From Marinibacterium anthonyi (lineage in GTDB: Bacteria > Pseudomonadota > Alphaproteobacteria > Rhodobacterales > Rhodobacteraceae): DNA of 64,000 nt. Shown here piece by piece: positions 1 to 7,994 of the stretch (positions are counted from its first letter, which is position 1; the number at the start of each line of letters is the position of its first letter). Both the position numbers and the translations under genes were made by a program. The notes beneath the pieces are model-generated. The model saw nothing but the letters and a program-made list of their open reading frames with translations, did not search any database and was not told where the DNA came from. Where the stretch lies: positions 3,831,501 to 3,895,500 of the forward strand of contig CP031585.1 in NCBI GenBank assembly GCA_003217735.2, written 5' to 3'.

Positions 1-500
1 TGCGCCGTCTGCGCGGCCAATTCGCCTTTCATATCCGCCACGATTCTGCTGGTGCCGATGTCGTGGCAGAGCGCCGCCATTACAAAGCCTGTGGTCTTGC
101 CCTTGCGGGCGGGAGAGCACAGCAGACCGTGAACGCACGTGTCAATGAAAAGCGGCTGGCCATCCAAAATGCCCAAGAACAGCCCCTTGGCCTGCCCAAG
201 CCCCGCTTTGCGCGCCTGTTTCACTGTCAACCAGCTGGCCGAGGCCTCGCTACGTTTGGGCCGAAGCGCCCGAAAGATGCGCCCCAGCTTGAGTGTGGCA
301 GCCATCAACTCAGCAACAACGCCGCTCACGCCAATCCCAAAGACGAGCGCCCCGGCGGCCCAGGCATAAAGCCACCATTCGGGGCCAAAACTGCCCGGCT
401 GAACATACGGCCAGCTGTGATAGAGCCCGTATCCGAGCGCAGTCGTGACCAGCAGCTTCTGGATCAGGCCCGCGCCGGGCTTATGAGGAGCGCCGTGCAT
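1..500 (-). CDS. VirD4/TraG-type coupling protein, N-terminal part (runs off the window)
   Basis: The reading frame begins at an ATG (minus strand, base 500) and continues past the left edge. The first 70 or so residues are hydrophobic with two likely membrane segments. At about residue 128 there is a P-loop, SPARKGKTTGF, followed by ADMKGELA. This layout of an N-terminal membrane anchor followed by a nucleotide-binding domain is that of type IV coupling proteins, which connect the relaxase-DNA complex to the conjugation channel. The start codon shares one base with the stop of the upstream gene (TGATG), so the two are probably translationally coupled. The C-terminal half is outside the window. 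The relaxase at the other end of the element would be its natural partner. Confidence 0.85.
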   Translation of the reverse strand, partial: MHGAPHKPGAGLIQKLLVTTALGYGLYHSWPYVQPGSFGPEWWLYAWAAGALVFGIGVSGVVAELMAATLKLGRIFRALRPKRSEASASWLTVKQARKAGLGQAKGLFLGILDGQPLFIDTCVHGLLCSPARKGKTTGFVMAALCHDIGTSRIVADMKGELAAQTA

Positions 501-1087
501 CACAGCGCTTCCGGGAAATGGCAGGCAGCTTTGGCCTGATCCAGCTGTGCCCGCGTCAAATCAGCGTCGCTCAATTGCGCGGGGCTGACTCGGGTCCAAC
601 GCACGGCTTCGCCAGACGTTTGATTGCCGAGCGTGATCTGGCGGCGCAGCCCCCGCACATCGCGGTCCAGATAACACCATGCTTCCGACCAGACTTCGGG
701 CTTCAGGACCGAGGCGAACCGAATGCCGGTCGACACTTTGCCGAAGCGCAGGGTCTCGGTTTGAAACTGGCTGTAGTTCTCGACCAGGCCGTTAAGTGCC
801 TCCAGCTCTTTCCGACGGGCCTCATACTCCGTAGCCTGGCGAACAAGATCGTCGCGTTCGGCTTCCACGGCGCGGTGCGCTGCCTCCAGCGCGGCGAACT
901 TTTCCGCCACGCAGGCGCTGCCCTCCGCCGGGATGCCAGCTATGCAGCGCAGCTGCGTGCCGAGCGCCTTGAGGCCCGGCAGTTGCTCTGCGGCCAGGGA
1001 CAGTACCAAGGCGATGATCCCTGCGGAGAAGGCGGCCGCCATGGCAAAGCCAATGGCTGTTCCGAACATGCCCTTGAGCGCTTTCAT
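500..1087 (-). CDS. Conserved-looking conjugation-region protein, one membrane segment plus coiled coil
   Basis: This 195-residue product has a hydrophobic N-terminus (about residues 10-32) followed by a helical stretch rich in Ala, Glu and Arg (about 60-115) that looks like a coiled coil. It contains four cysteines but no motif I recognise. It overlaps the upstream membrane-protein gene by ATGA and the downstream coupling-protein gene by one base, so all three form one tightly packed operon. Its position suggests a role in DNA transfer, for example an inner-membrane partner of the coupling protein. That role is inferred from context only. Confidence 0.7.
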   Translation of the reverse strand: MKALKGMFGTAIGFAMAAAFSAGIIALVLSLAAEQLPGLKALGTQLRCIAGIPAEGSACVAEKFAALEAAHRAVEAERDDLVRQATEYEARRKELEALNGLVENYSQFQTETLRFGKVSTGIRFASVLKPEVWSEAWCYLDRDVRGLRRQITLGNQTSGEAVRWTRVSPAQLSDADLTRAQLDQAKAACHFPEAL

Positions 1088-2238
1088 TGGAATTCTCCTG
1101 TGTGAATTGAAAATTTGCGCGCCCGGGATTTGATCGCCGCGCCCGCAAAGAGCAGCGTGGAGAGAGGCGCGAACAGATCGATGGCAAGCGCCAGAGCGAG
1201 CTGGGGCAGATGCAGCGTCCAGTGCTTCAGCACCACGACCTGCGCGGGGCTAAGATTGGCGCGGTCCGCATGTGGCAGCGGCAGAGATTGGATGTCATCG
1301 ACAAGGGCGGAGATCGCCGCACCAGACGCCCGCTCTTCCTGCACGATAGCGGCCACGGCTTGCGCTTGAGCCTGGGCGAGCGTGCCGGTGACGCTCTCTA
1401 GCTCGGCCACCGAACCGGCCATGGCGTTTGAGGCGGCGCGCAAGCCGCGCGTCCGGTCGGCATTCTCAAGGTCCTGCAAAAGCCGGTCCAGTTGCCGAGC
1501 GAGCCCCAGGAATGCCAGCTCACGCGCGCCGATAGGCACGTCCCGCTGAAAGATGATCTGATCGAGCTCAGCCGAAAGAGCCGAGATATCGCGGCTGCGG
1601 GACTCATTGGCGGCAATCGTCTCTTCCAGCGCATCAGCGATTGCACGCTTGCCGGTGCAGAATCCCAGCAGATAGCCCGTAACGATGCCCTTGCCGCGCG
1701 CACCAGTTATCGCACCCGTTTGAAGCTCTTGTTCATAGCGGGCGCAGGCGCTTTCCGCCTGCGGGCCAATCACCAGCAGCGCATCATTCATCGCGGCCGC
1801 CCGGCGGGACAAGAGCTCCGCCTTGGCCGCGTAGGCATCGGCCTGCCGCTGAAGCTCCAGACCGCGCGCCGAATCCTGCGCCAGACCGATGAAGCTGGTA
1901 TAGGTGCTAGACAATCCCAGGATCACGATCAGCACCACAACGACGACAACGCCGATGCTGCGCGCCTGAAAGCTCTCATAGCGCGGGATCAGGCGCATCG
2001 CGTAGTGCCAGAGCGCATACTGCGCCCCCATGGCCGAGGCCGTCACCAGCAGCGCAATCTGCTGCGTAGTATCACTGGCGCCGCTGATCCAGTCTGCCAT
2101 GGCCAGCACGCCCGCATTGCTGGTCCACCAGGAACAGGTCACCATCGTGAGCATGAGCAGGGGTTGGTAGAAGAACTGATAGATGGCGCTGAAACGCTCC
2201 GCCTCTCCGGGCGGCTTAGGGATTGGTTGATGTTGCAT
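1084..2238 (-). CDS. Multi-pass membrane protein with long central coiled coil, conjugation region
   Basis: The protein is about 384 residues. Hydrophobic segments lie near residues 25-50, 65-80 and 95-118, and again near the C-terminus (about 345-370). Between them is a long periplasm-sized helical region with many Ala, Gln and Glu residues. I placed the start at the ATG at 2238. The frame extends 12 bases further to a TTG at 2250, but an AAGG sits only one or two bases before that TTG, too close to serve it. The stop overlaps the next gene's ATG (ATGA). The arrangement of membrane ends with a coiled-coil middle, directly upstream of a VirD4-like gene, suggests an envelope component of the transfer machinery. 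I do not recognise the family. Confidence 0.65.
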   Translation of the reverse strand: MQHQPIPKPPGEAERFSAIYQFFYQPLLMLTMVTCSWWTSNAGVLAMADWISGASDTTQQIALLVTASAMGAQYALWHYAMRLIPRYESFQARSIGVVVVVVLIVILGLSSTYTSFIGLAQDSARGLELQRQADAYAAKAELLSRRAAAMNDALLVIGPQAESACARYEQELQTGAITGARGKGIVTGYLLGFCTGKRAIADALEETIAANESRSRDISALSAELDQIIFQRDVPIGARELAFLGLARQLDRLLQDLENADRTRGLRAASNAMAGSVAELESVTGTLAQAQAQAVAAIVQEERASGAAISALVDDIQSLPLPHADRANLSPAQVVVLKHWTLHLPQLALALAIDLFAPLSTLLFAGAAIKSRARKFSIHTGEFQ

Positions 2239-3551
2239 GGCGTTACACAAGCCTTTACTAGGCGCCGGAAACAGAGTTTCCGGCGGCGGTTGGATATCGA
2301 TCAGGTTATTTCGGGTGCGCTTTTGGGCGCGTATTGGTTAGATCCTTCAGGAGTGCAGTTCTGAACTTCAAAAGTCGCCCGGATAAAGGTTTTCGAGTCG
2401 ACTTTCATTTCCACCCGGAGAAACGATGTTTCCCGGGTCCGAACTCACTGGTCCTTTTGGTTAAAATTAAAGTCGAACTTCGACCGGCTTAGCGCCTTGC
2501 TGATCGAGGCGTTTTTGCCCCGGTGTTCGGGACGTTAGTCACGGGCCAAGGTGGCTCCACGCCAACGACGGAAAAGCGCCAAACAAGCTTCCAAGCCATT
2601 GTCATTCATGCAAACTTTATAACGCGGAAATCGGAATTCTTTTTACTTCAGTTTGAAGGAGATTAAGCGCTTCTATGCAAACCAGCACAAATTCTCGCAA
2701 GTCGAAGGACAGTTGAAGCTTGGGCCTAAAAGCTAACAGAGCAAGAGATTTCGACGCGCGCTTCTCCCAAATTTGCTCACAGCAAGAAAACATTCCACAC
2801 CCTCCAACTATGCCCGAAGTCTCCCGGCTTGCCCAACATCCAGGGACTGGAAGCGGACAAGAAAAGGATTCACCCTTTTCTCTAAGGCTAAAAGCCCATC
2901 CCGCAAACATTCAAGTGAGGTAGCGTGATCGCGTCTAGAAAGCGCAGATCACATTGCGCTGGAACTAAGACGAGGTTCCTTCCAGAAACAAGTAAATGCC
3001 CCGGTTTGTCGCTCAACACTGTTTACGCTCAATATGCCCGCATACGCCGACGACTGATCGAAGTCGGTTACCACTGCGATACGGTGCTTTTAAAGGATAA
3101 GGACGCGCTGTCTGAAGAAGCCAAAGTTTGCTGCGCGCTCAGCGCGGACTGGAAGATGAGGACATATACGCCCATGCTGCTGAAATCATAGAATGGCTGG
3201 AAGATTGGCCCTCCGGTGCGGTTCTACGCCAAGTTCGCAAGAACTTCGAACACACCGGTCGATAGACAAGCCGCTCGACCTTTCCGAGCAGCAGGCCGCT
3301 GTGGTCAGCGCCTACGCCCGCCACGCCCAAGCAATACTAAAATTCGACCGTGTAACCAATGGCACTGGCAAAACTCAAATTCACAGTCGAACGAACTGGC
3401 GAGGCACTGAAATTGGAATGGAAGAAATACCATCCCAAGGCAAAACATCCTATCTCTTAGTCCGCATGAAATTATAAAACACTTGCCATATCCATAGACA
3501 TTCTATAAAAGTGAAAATCTTTCTTAATAAATTGATTCTTGAAGAGGTACT
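2239..3551. other. 1.3-kb stretch with no intact gene
   Basis: This AT-richer stretch separates the leftward transfer operon from the rightward cargo cassette. It must contain promoters for both, but I could not fix them by sequence. Apart from the frameshifted remnant listed at 2925-3265, I see no intact gene with a ribosome-binding site. A short plus-strand reading frame ending near 2364 could be the tail of a lost gene, though nothing supports its expression. Confidence 0.4.
2925..3265 (+). pseudogene. Frameshifted remnant of a possible helix-turn-helix (transposase-like) gene
   Basis: Reading from a GTG at 2925, the frame includes LSLNTVYAQYARIRRRLIE, which resembles a DNA-binding helix-turn-helix. 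Near 3130 the coherent protein sequence moves to another frame (RGLEDEDIYAHAAEIIEWL) and then stops at a TAG at 3263-3265. The two halves together read as one small protein broken by an indel. HTH segments of this kind occur in some insertion-sequence transposases, but I cannot name a family. No terminal inverted repeats were found. Confidence 0.35.
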
Positions 3552-4157
3552 ATGAATGGTTCACGATTTCTACCGAGTGCATTAGCCACGTTATTTTTGA
3601 GCTCCACATGTTTGGCTGACGATATTCCACATAGAGTGATGTTAGACGAGTACACCAAATTCACCCAAGCTGACAGGAGAGATAGAACAAACCATGTGGC
3701 AGATATTTGGGTAGCAATACAAAGTCTAGACATTGCATCTCTCACGAAACTCATCGATCAAGGGTTGACTAGTGAGGAACTCACACACGGCCTCATTGCG
3801 GCCTCCAACTCAAAGAGCGTCGAAACGTTAAGCATGCTGATTTCTGCTGGTGCCGATGTTAGTTCCGAAGAAGGAATTGCGCTAACAACAGCATCCGCAA
3901 GTGATTGCTATGGATGTGTCCGCGTTCTCTTAGAGGCGGGTGCAGACGTTCGTGCCTCGAACGATGAGGCATTGTTTACTGCTGCACATTTCGGAAGATA
4001 TCATGTCGCAGAGCTACTTCTGAAGGCAGGTGCAAACCCATCAGCCCGAGGCGAAGGAGTCATCGCTTCTGAAGCACATAGCAGAGGCTTCCACTCAGTG
4101 GCTGACCTCATCGCGACTCATGGCCGCCCCGCAAACATGCTATCCGTTGACAGGTGA
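3552..4157 (+). CDS. Secreted ankyrin-repeat protein
   Basis: This 201-residue protein starts with a signal peptide (hydrophobic residues 5-20, cleavage likely after SSTCLA). Ankyrin-type repeats follow, with readable units near residues 100 (LSMLISAGADV), 126 (VRVLLEAGADV) and 154 (VAELLLKAGANP). Ankyrin repeats bind other proteins, so a periplasmic or outer-surface binding role is likely. The stop overlaps the GTG start of the next gene (GTGA), which indicates translational coupling. Base composition is AT-richer than the core genome. It is the first gene of a three-gene envelope cassette of unknown function, placed just before the hairpin array and the Gabija pair. Confidence 0.8.
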   Translation: MNGSRFLPSALATLFLSSTCLADDIPHRVMLDEYTKFTQADRRDRTNHVADIWVAIQSLDIASLTKLIDQGLTSEELTHGLIAASNSKSVETLSMLISAGADVSSEEGIALTTASASDCYGCVRVLLEAGADVRASNDEALFTAAHFGRYHVAELLLKAGANPSARGEGVIASEAHSRGFHSVADLIATHGRPANMLSVDR

Positions 4158-4672
4158 GTATTCCGCAACTACCGTCGGTAGATCTTCAGGGAGTTACCGC
4201 GGAAGTGAGCAACGGTGGTCCAACGGGGTTGCTTTCGCGCCACAAGGAAGCAATTCAAACAGTCGCAAATATATCCATAACAATCACTTTGGCGGTGACG
4301 CTGATTTTTGCGTGGAAGAATAATACGCGATCTGTTGAGCAACTGAATCAATCCGAGCAGGCGCTGGAAGCCCAATTACTTTACGAAGTCCTCAAGAATG
4401 GAAGAGATTTGAATGCCGCCTATAGTGAAGGAAGCGCGAGCACATCCGATCTATTTGCCTATTTTCAGACCTCCTACTTACTTAATGAAAGTGGTATCTG
4501 GAGTCCGTCTTCTTGGGAAGTTCTCAAGTATGATGTATGCGCAGCTCTCTCAGACGAGCACGTAAAGAGAGCATGGCCCCTGGAGAACATTGACGCTTAT
4601 GTTCCCAAATTTTCCGAGTTCATGAATATCGCGGTTAGCGGCGATGGAGCCATATGCGGAGGAAGCCAATGA
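4154..4672 (+). CDS. Single-pass membrane protein of the ankyrin cassette
   Basis: This 172-residue protein starts at a GTG that overlaps the ankyrin gene's stop codon. One clear membrane segment lies at about residues 36-55, followed by a predicted soluble C-terminal region containing three cysteines. I recognise no enzyme motif. The GTGA overlap upstream and the ATGA overlap downstream tie it to both neighbours, so the three proteins are likely made in fixed ratio. It would present about 110 residues on one face of the inner membrane, where it could contact the two secreted partners. That interaction is inference. Confidence 0.7.
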   Translation: MSIPQLPSVDLQGVTAEVSNGGPTGLLSRHKEAIQTVANISITITLAVTLIFAWKNNTRSVEQLNQSEQALEAQLLYEVLKNGRDLNAAYSEGSASTSDLFAYFQTSYLLNESGIWSPSSWEVLKYDVCAALSDEHVKRAWPLENIDAYVPKFSEFMNIAVSGDGAICGGSQ

Positions 4673-5232
4673 GTAGAATTCTAAAGATCTCTCTGATTAC
4701 AGTTTTCATGACGGCTGGCATATTCCCCTGCAGTTCCGTCAAGGCAGAGTACGGAGTTGGAGGAACCGGTGCATTCAAATCAGCTACACAAAAAGCATCT
4801 AGCGAACTCAACCTGGCATATGCTGCATTTCACGAATTCATGTCGGAAATTGATTTGGGCGAAGCGGGCACTGCTGACGAAAAGCTTTCCAATTGCATTG
4901 ACTTACTAGCGGCGGCGGCTTCAGAGTACGAAGCCGCCACACAATACGCCGGTGATCGGGAACTGCAGCCCATAATAATTACCGAAGCGGAAGCCGACCT
5001 TCAACTTTTCTTTATTCGCAATGCCGAGAGGTACGGTGCACCCAGAAAGCTATCGGAGAAAGATGCCGCGATTGCCTCGGCAAACGCTGTAAACGCTTTT
5101 TCAAGTTTTCTTTCTGACGTGAATTCTGAAGACCTTCTTAGAAATTTGAACAACCAAAAGGCACTCGCTGCGAGAGCCATCGAGCTCGAACGATTTCTTT
5201 TGGCTATCACAACAATGATCCAATTGGGTTAA
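4669..5232 (+). CDS. Secreted helical protein of the ankyrin cassette
   Basis: I chose the ATG at 4669 because it overlaps the previous stop (ATGA) and has a strong GGAGGAAG ribosome-binding site just before it. An in-frame ATG at 4654 is less well placed. The product is 187 residues with a signal peptide (about residues 5-26, ending SSVKAEYG). The mature part is rich in Ala, Glu and Leu and looks almost wholly alpha-helical. I do not recognise the family. Being exported like the ankyrin protein, it is a candidate ligand or partner for it. Confidence 0.7.
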   Translation: MSRILKISLITVFMTAGIFPCSSVKAEYGVGGTGAFKSATQKASSELNLAYAAFHEFMSEIDLGEAGTADEKLSNCIDLLAAAASEYEAATQYAGDRELQPIIITEAEADLQLFFIRNAERYGAPRKLSEKDAAIASANAVNAFSSFLSDVNSEDLLRNLNNQKALAARAIELERFLLAITTMIQLG

Positions 5233-5290
5233 CACAAGACCTGACGCCAGATGTACTCTGGTGGAGGCCAAAACGTGAAACGCAAGATGT

Positions 5291-5656
5291 GTGTGGTACT
5301 ACCACACCGATCTTGTTCAAGGGAGCCCGCTGCGCGCTCCCGTTGAAAATCCCTCCGGCTGTTGCCTCTTCCAGGGTATCGAACCCATTCCAGAGCCACA
5401 TGGGAAACTTCGCTTTCCCAAACCCATCGATCAAAGGGCTATCGCGCCCCTTGAAACCACTCACAGGTCTTGGAGACGTCCCTCTCCACCTGCACCGAAC
5501 CATGGACAACCGGACGCCCGATTGATCACCGATCAGGGGAGCCTTCGAGCTCCCTCCGATACCCCCATGACGATTTCATCGAGACCAGGAAGGGAGCATT
5601 TCATAGCTGCCCTTCCTTGGAGCCATCCCATCGACCAAGGGGCGTTCCTACCCCTA
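5291..5656. repeat. Array of about eight hairpins with related flanks, sequence-divergent stems
   Basis: At least seven inverted repeats follow one another in about 365 bases. Examples are GTGTGGTA/TACCACAC (5291-5307), GGGAGC/GCTCCC (5321-5341), TGGGAAA/TTTCCCA (5401-5420), TCAAAGGG/CCCCTTGA (5431-5454, one mismatch), CAGGT with TGGAG (5464-5492), GGGAGC/GCTCCC (5537-5554), GGAAGGG/CCCTTCC (5588-5616) and AGGGG/CCCCT (5638-5655). Several are preceded by a variant of ATCGANCA and followed by a variant of TTGAAACC or TGGAACCC. Stem sequences differ while pairing is kept, which suggests that structure is selected in RNA or single-stranded DNA. No convincing gene occupies 5233-5948, although open frames cross it. 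Confidence 0.7.
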
Positions 5657-5948
5657 TGGAACCCTGACCATGCCATGGGGGCCACTTCGTCGAGACCAAC
5701 CCTGCGCGGATTGGATGTGCGTCAGTGCATCGGCGCTGAACCCGATCATGGGGCCCATCGCCACCCCTGAACCCAACTGGCCGGTCTTAAAGAGTGTGAC
5801 GCCCGCACCCACTTCGGCAAGAGTCTGCTGCCCCAAGCACGCAGCTCTTTATAACTACTACCCTTTGCGCAGCTGACTACAGAGTGCTAATCTGAATTGT
5901 CCAACATGAGTTCAAACGCCTCGACCAGAATATACATGCGAAGAAGAC
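5657..5948. other. Gene-free stretch between hairpin array and gajA
   Basis: This stretch continues the low-coding region. A short palindrome, ATGGGGCCCAT, lies near 5749-5759, but I see no gene. The promoter of the gajA-gajB operon must lie here or within the array. I could not identify convincing -35 and -10 boxes. Confidence 0.4.
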
Positions 5949-7994
5949 ATGCACATTGAGCAGATAAAAATCGAAAATTTTCGAGCATTGCAGAAATGCT
6001 GCCTTGATATGAGAAAAAAAACAACTCTGCTCGTAGGCAAAAACAATACAGGCAAGACATCATTCGCCGTATTGCTCGAAAAGTTTCTCGAACGACCGGA
6101 CACATTTTCGTTTACGGATTTCCCACTAAGTCTGCGCGAAGCGATTTTTAAGATCGATGCTGAGACCAAAGCCGAGGAACTCGCGATAAGGATGGTGCTT
6201 CGCATTGCCTACACCGAGAAGGACGATCTCGGAATTCTTTCTGAATTTATGCTAGATCTTGACCCAGAAAGACGCCATGCGAACATTCTCCTGGAATGTA
6301 GCATCGACAAGAAGAAGCTTCTTCGTGTTCTCCCGGCAGACGAAAAAGAACGCAAAAAGTTCATAGAGAACAACCTGTCAGGTAAGTTCCTCGATATCAG
6401 AGTTTATGCATTTGATGATTTTGGATATGACGGCGAGCAAGCGTACTACATGTCTAACCGTAATCAGCTTGAGGAGAAGGAGCGTAACACTCTTCGCGCA
6501 CTCTTGAACTTTCAAGTCATCCATGCACGTCGAAACGTTGCAAGCTCAGAAAATGCCGGAAGTGGTTCAAAGCCACTTTCTGCCATATCGACAAAATTCT
6601 TCCGCACGCGTGATATTGAAACAGATGCTGACAATGACACGGAAGAGGACACCAGTGCAGATAAACCCGGCGCTGGGAGCATAGAAAAGCTTAGGTCGAT
6701 ACTGGCTGACATCGACACGCAGTTGGGCGAGCAGTATGCGGCGGTCTTCGGAGGTTTTTTAAAAAATTCACGCGACTTTCTAGACCTTGGCGACTTGAAA
6801 GTGGTCTCCAATATCCAGTCGCAGTCTCTTATTGAGAGTTCATCGCAGGTCATCTACGGCAACACGGACAACTTTCTTCCAGAGCATCATAGCGGCCTAG
6901 GCTATCTGAATATCCTTTATCTGCTCTTGCAAATCGAACTTTGCCGCGACGGCTTTTCAAGGCGAAATGCGCCGTTGAACCTTCTGTTGATTGAGGAACC
7001 CGAGGCTCATACGCACCCACAAATGCAGTATGTGTTTGCGGATAAAATCCACGGCCTTGTGTCAGCCATACCCAGCCTACAGGCCCTCATAACCACGCAC
7101 TCCTCTCATATAGTATCGAAATCTGACTTCGAGGACATTCGTTACCTATCAAGATCGTCCGCCGCAGAGCCAGTCTCCATCAAGAATTTCCACACCGATC
7201 TCAGCAAAGAATACGATAAGCTTGGCACAGACGGAAAAGCGCTATTCAAGTTTTTGAAGCAATATCTCACCATTAACTCGGCAGAGCTGTTTTTCGCGAA
7301 CAAGGCTATTTTTATCGAAGGTACAACTGAGCGCATTCTCCTACCATTATTTATCGAGATGCACGACAAAGAGAACGAAGAAGTCGCCGAAGCGGGCGGC
7401 CTGTCATCTCAAAACATCTCGGTGCTGGAGGTTGGCGCGAACGCGCGAGCGTTTGCGCCATTTCTGGAGTTTATCGGTGTCCGCACCCTTATCATTACGG
7501 ATATAGATACGACTAAAGCAACGATCAATGAAAAGACCGGCAAGCCAAACTATCCGGCCCACAAGGTCGAAGGCTCCACACACACCTCAAATGAAACGCT
7601 GAAACACTTCCTTTCGGCACCCGCCATTGACAACGTTGCCGACTATCAAAAATGGCACAAGAGCTTGCTAAGTGGCGAGGCCGGATCTGAAGACAAGCAA
7701 ATTAATCTTGCGTACCAACTGGAAGAAGGCGGTTATCACGCAAGAAGCTTCGAAGACGCTTTCATCTCAAAGAATTTTGAGAAAATAAAAAAGAGAAAAA
7801 ACCTGGAAGGGCTGAAAAACGTTCAGGAAATCGATAGCTTCAACGGAAGCGATTATTACGCCCTCACAGAAAGAATTCTAAATAAAAAGTCTGATTTCGC
7901 CGGATCGCTCCTATATGCAGCGCTGGTTGAAGGCGAAACATGGGAAGCACCCAATTATATAATGGATGGTCTGAAATGGATTCACAGAAACTGA
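5949..7994 (+). CDS. gajA: GajA-like OLD-family ATPase/TOPRIM nuclease of a Gabija-type defence system
   Basis: The 681-residue protein opens with an SMC/ABC-like ATPase domain, with Walker A GKNNTGKT at residues 30-37 and Walker B LLLIEEPEAHTHPQ near 344. A C-terminal TOPRIM domain follows, with its first glutamate in FIEGTTER (about 455) and the acidic pair in ITDIDTT (about 515). This is the architecture of OLD-family nucleases and of GajA, which nicks phage DNA when nucleotide is depleted. The next gene encodes a UvrD-like helicase and overlaps it by 19 bases, the standard Gabija pairing. It is longer than the founding GajA (578 residues). The start has a GAAGAAG site upstream. A generic OLD-UvrD pair of another class cannot be excluded. 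Confidence 0.85.
   Translation: MHIEQIKIENFRALQKCCLDMRKKTTLLVGKNNTGKTSFAVLLEKFLERPDTFSFTDFPLSLREAIFKIDAETKAEELAIRMVLRIAYTEKDDLGILSEFMLDLDPERRHANILLECSIDKKKLLRVLPADEKERKKFIENNLSGKFLDIRVYAFDDFGYDGEQAYYMSNRNQLEEKERNTLRALLNFQVIHARRNVASSENAGSGSKPLSAISTKFFRTRDIETDADNDTEEDTSADKPGAGSIEKLRSILADIDTQLGEQYAAVFGGFLKNSRDFLDLGDLKVVSNIQSQSLIESSSQVIYGNTDNFLPEHHSGLGYLNILYLLLQIELCRDGFSRRNAPLNLLLIEEPEAHTHPQMQYVFADKIHGLVSAIPSLQALITTHSSHIVSKSDFEDIRYLSRSSAAEPVSIKNFHTDLSKEYDKLGTDGKALFKFLKQYLTINSAELFFANKAIFIEGTTERILLPLFIEMHDKENEEVAEAGGLSSQNISVLEVGANARAFAPFLEFIGVRTLIITDIDTTKATINEKTGKPNYPAHKVEGSTHTSNETLKHFLSAPAIDNVADYQKWHKSLLSGEAGSEDKQINLAYQLEEGGYHARSFEDAFISKNFEKIKKRKNLEGLKNVQEIDSFNGSDYYALTERILNKKSDFAGSLLYAALVEGETWEAPNYIMDGLKWIHRN

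Noticed and set aside
5291-5770. 159-codon reading frame across the hairpin array
   Set aside because: The product is Pro/Arg-rich without domain features, and no ribosome-binding site precedes it. The hairpins explain the sequence better. CRISPR was also rejected, because units lack identical repeats and uniform spacers.
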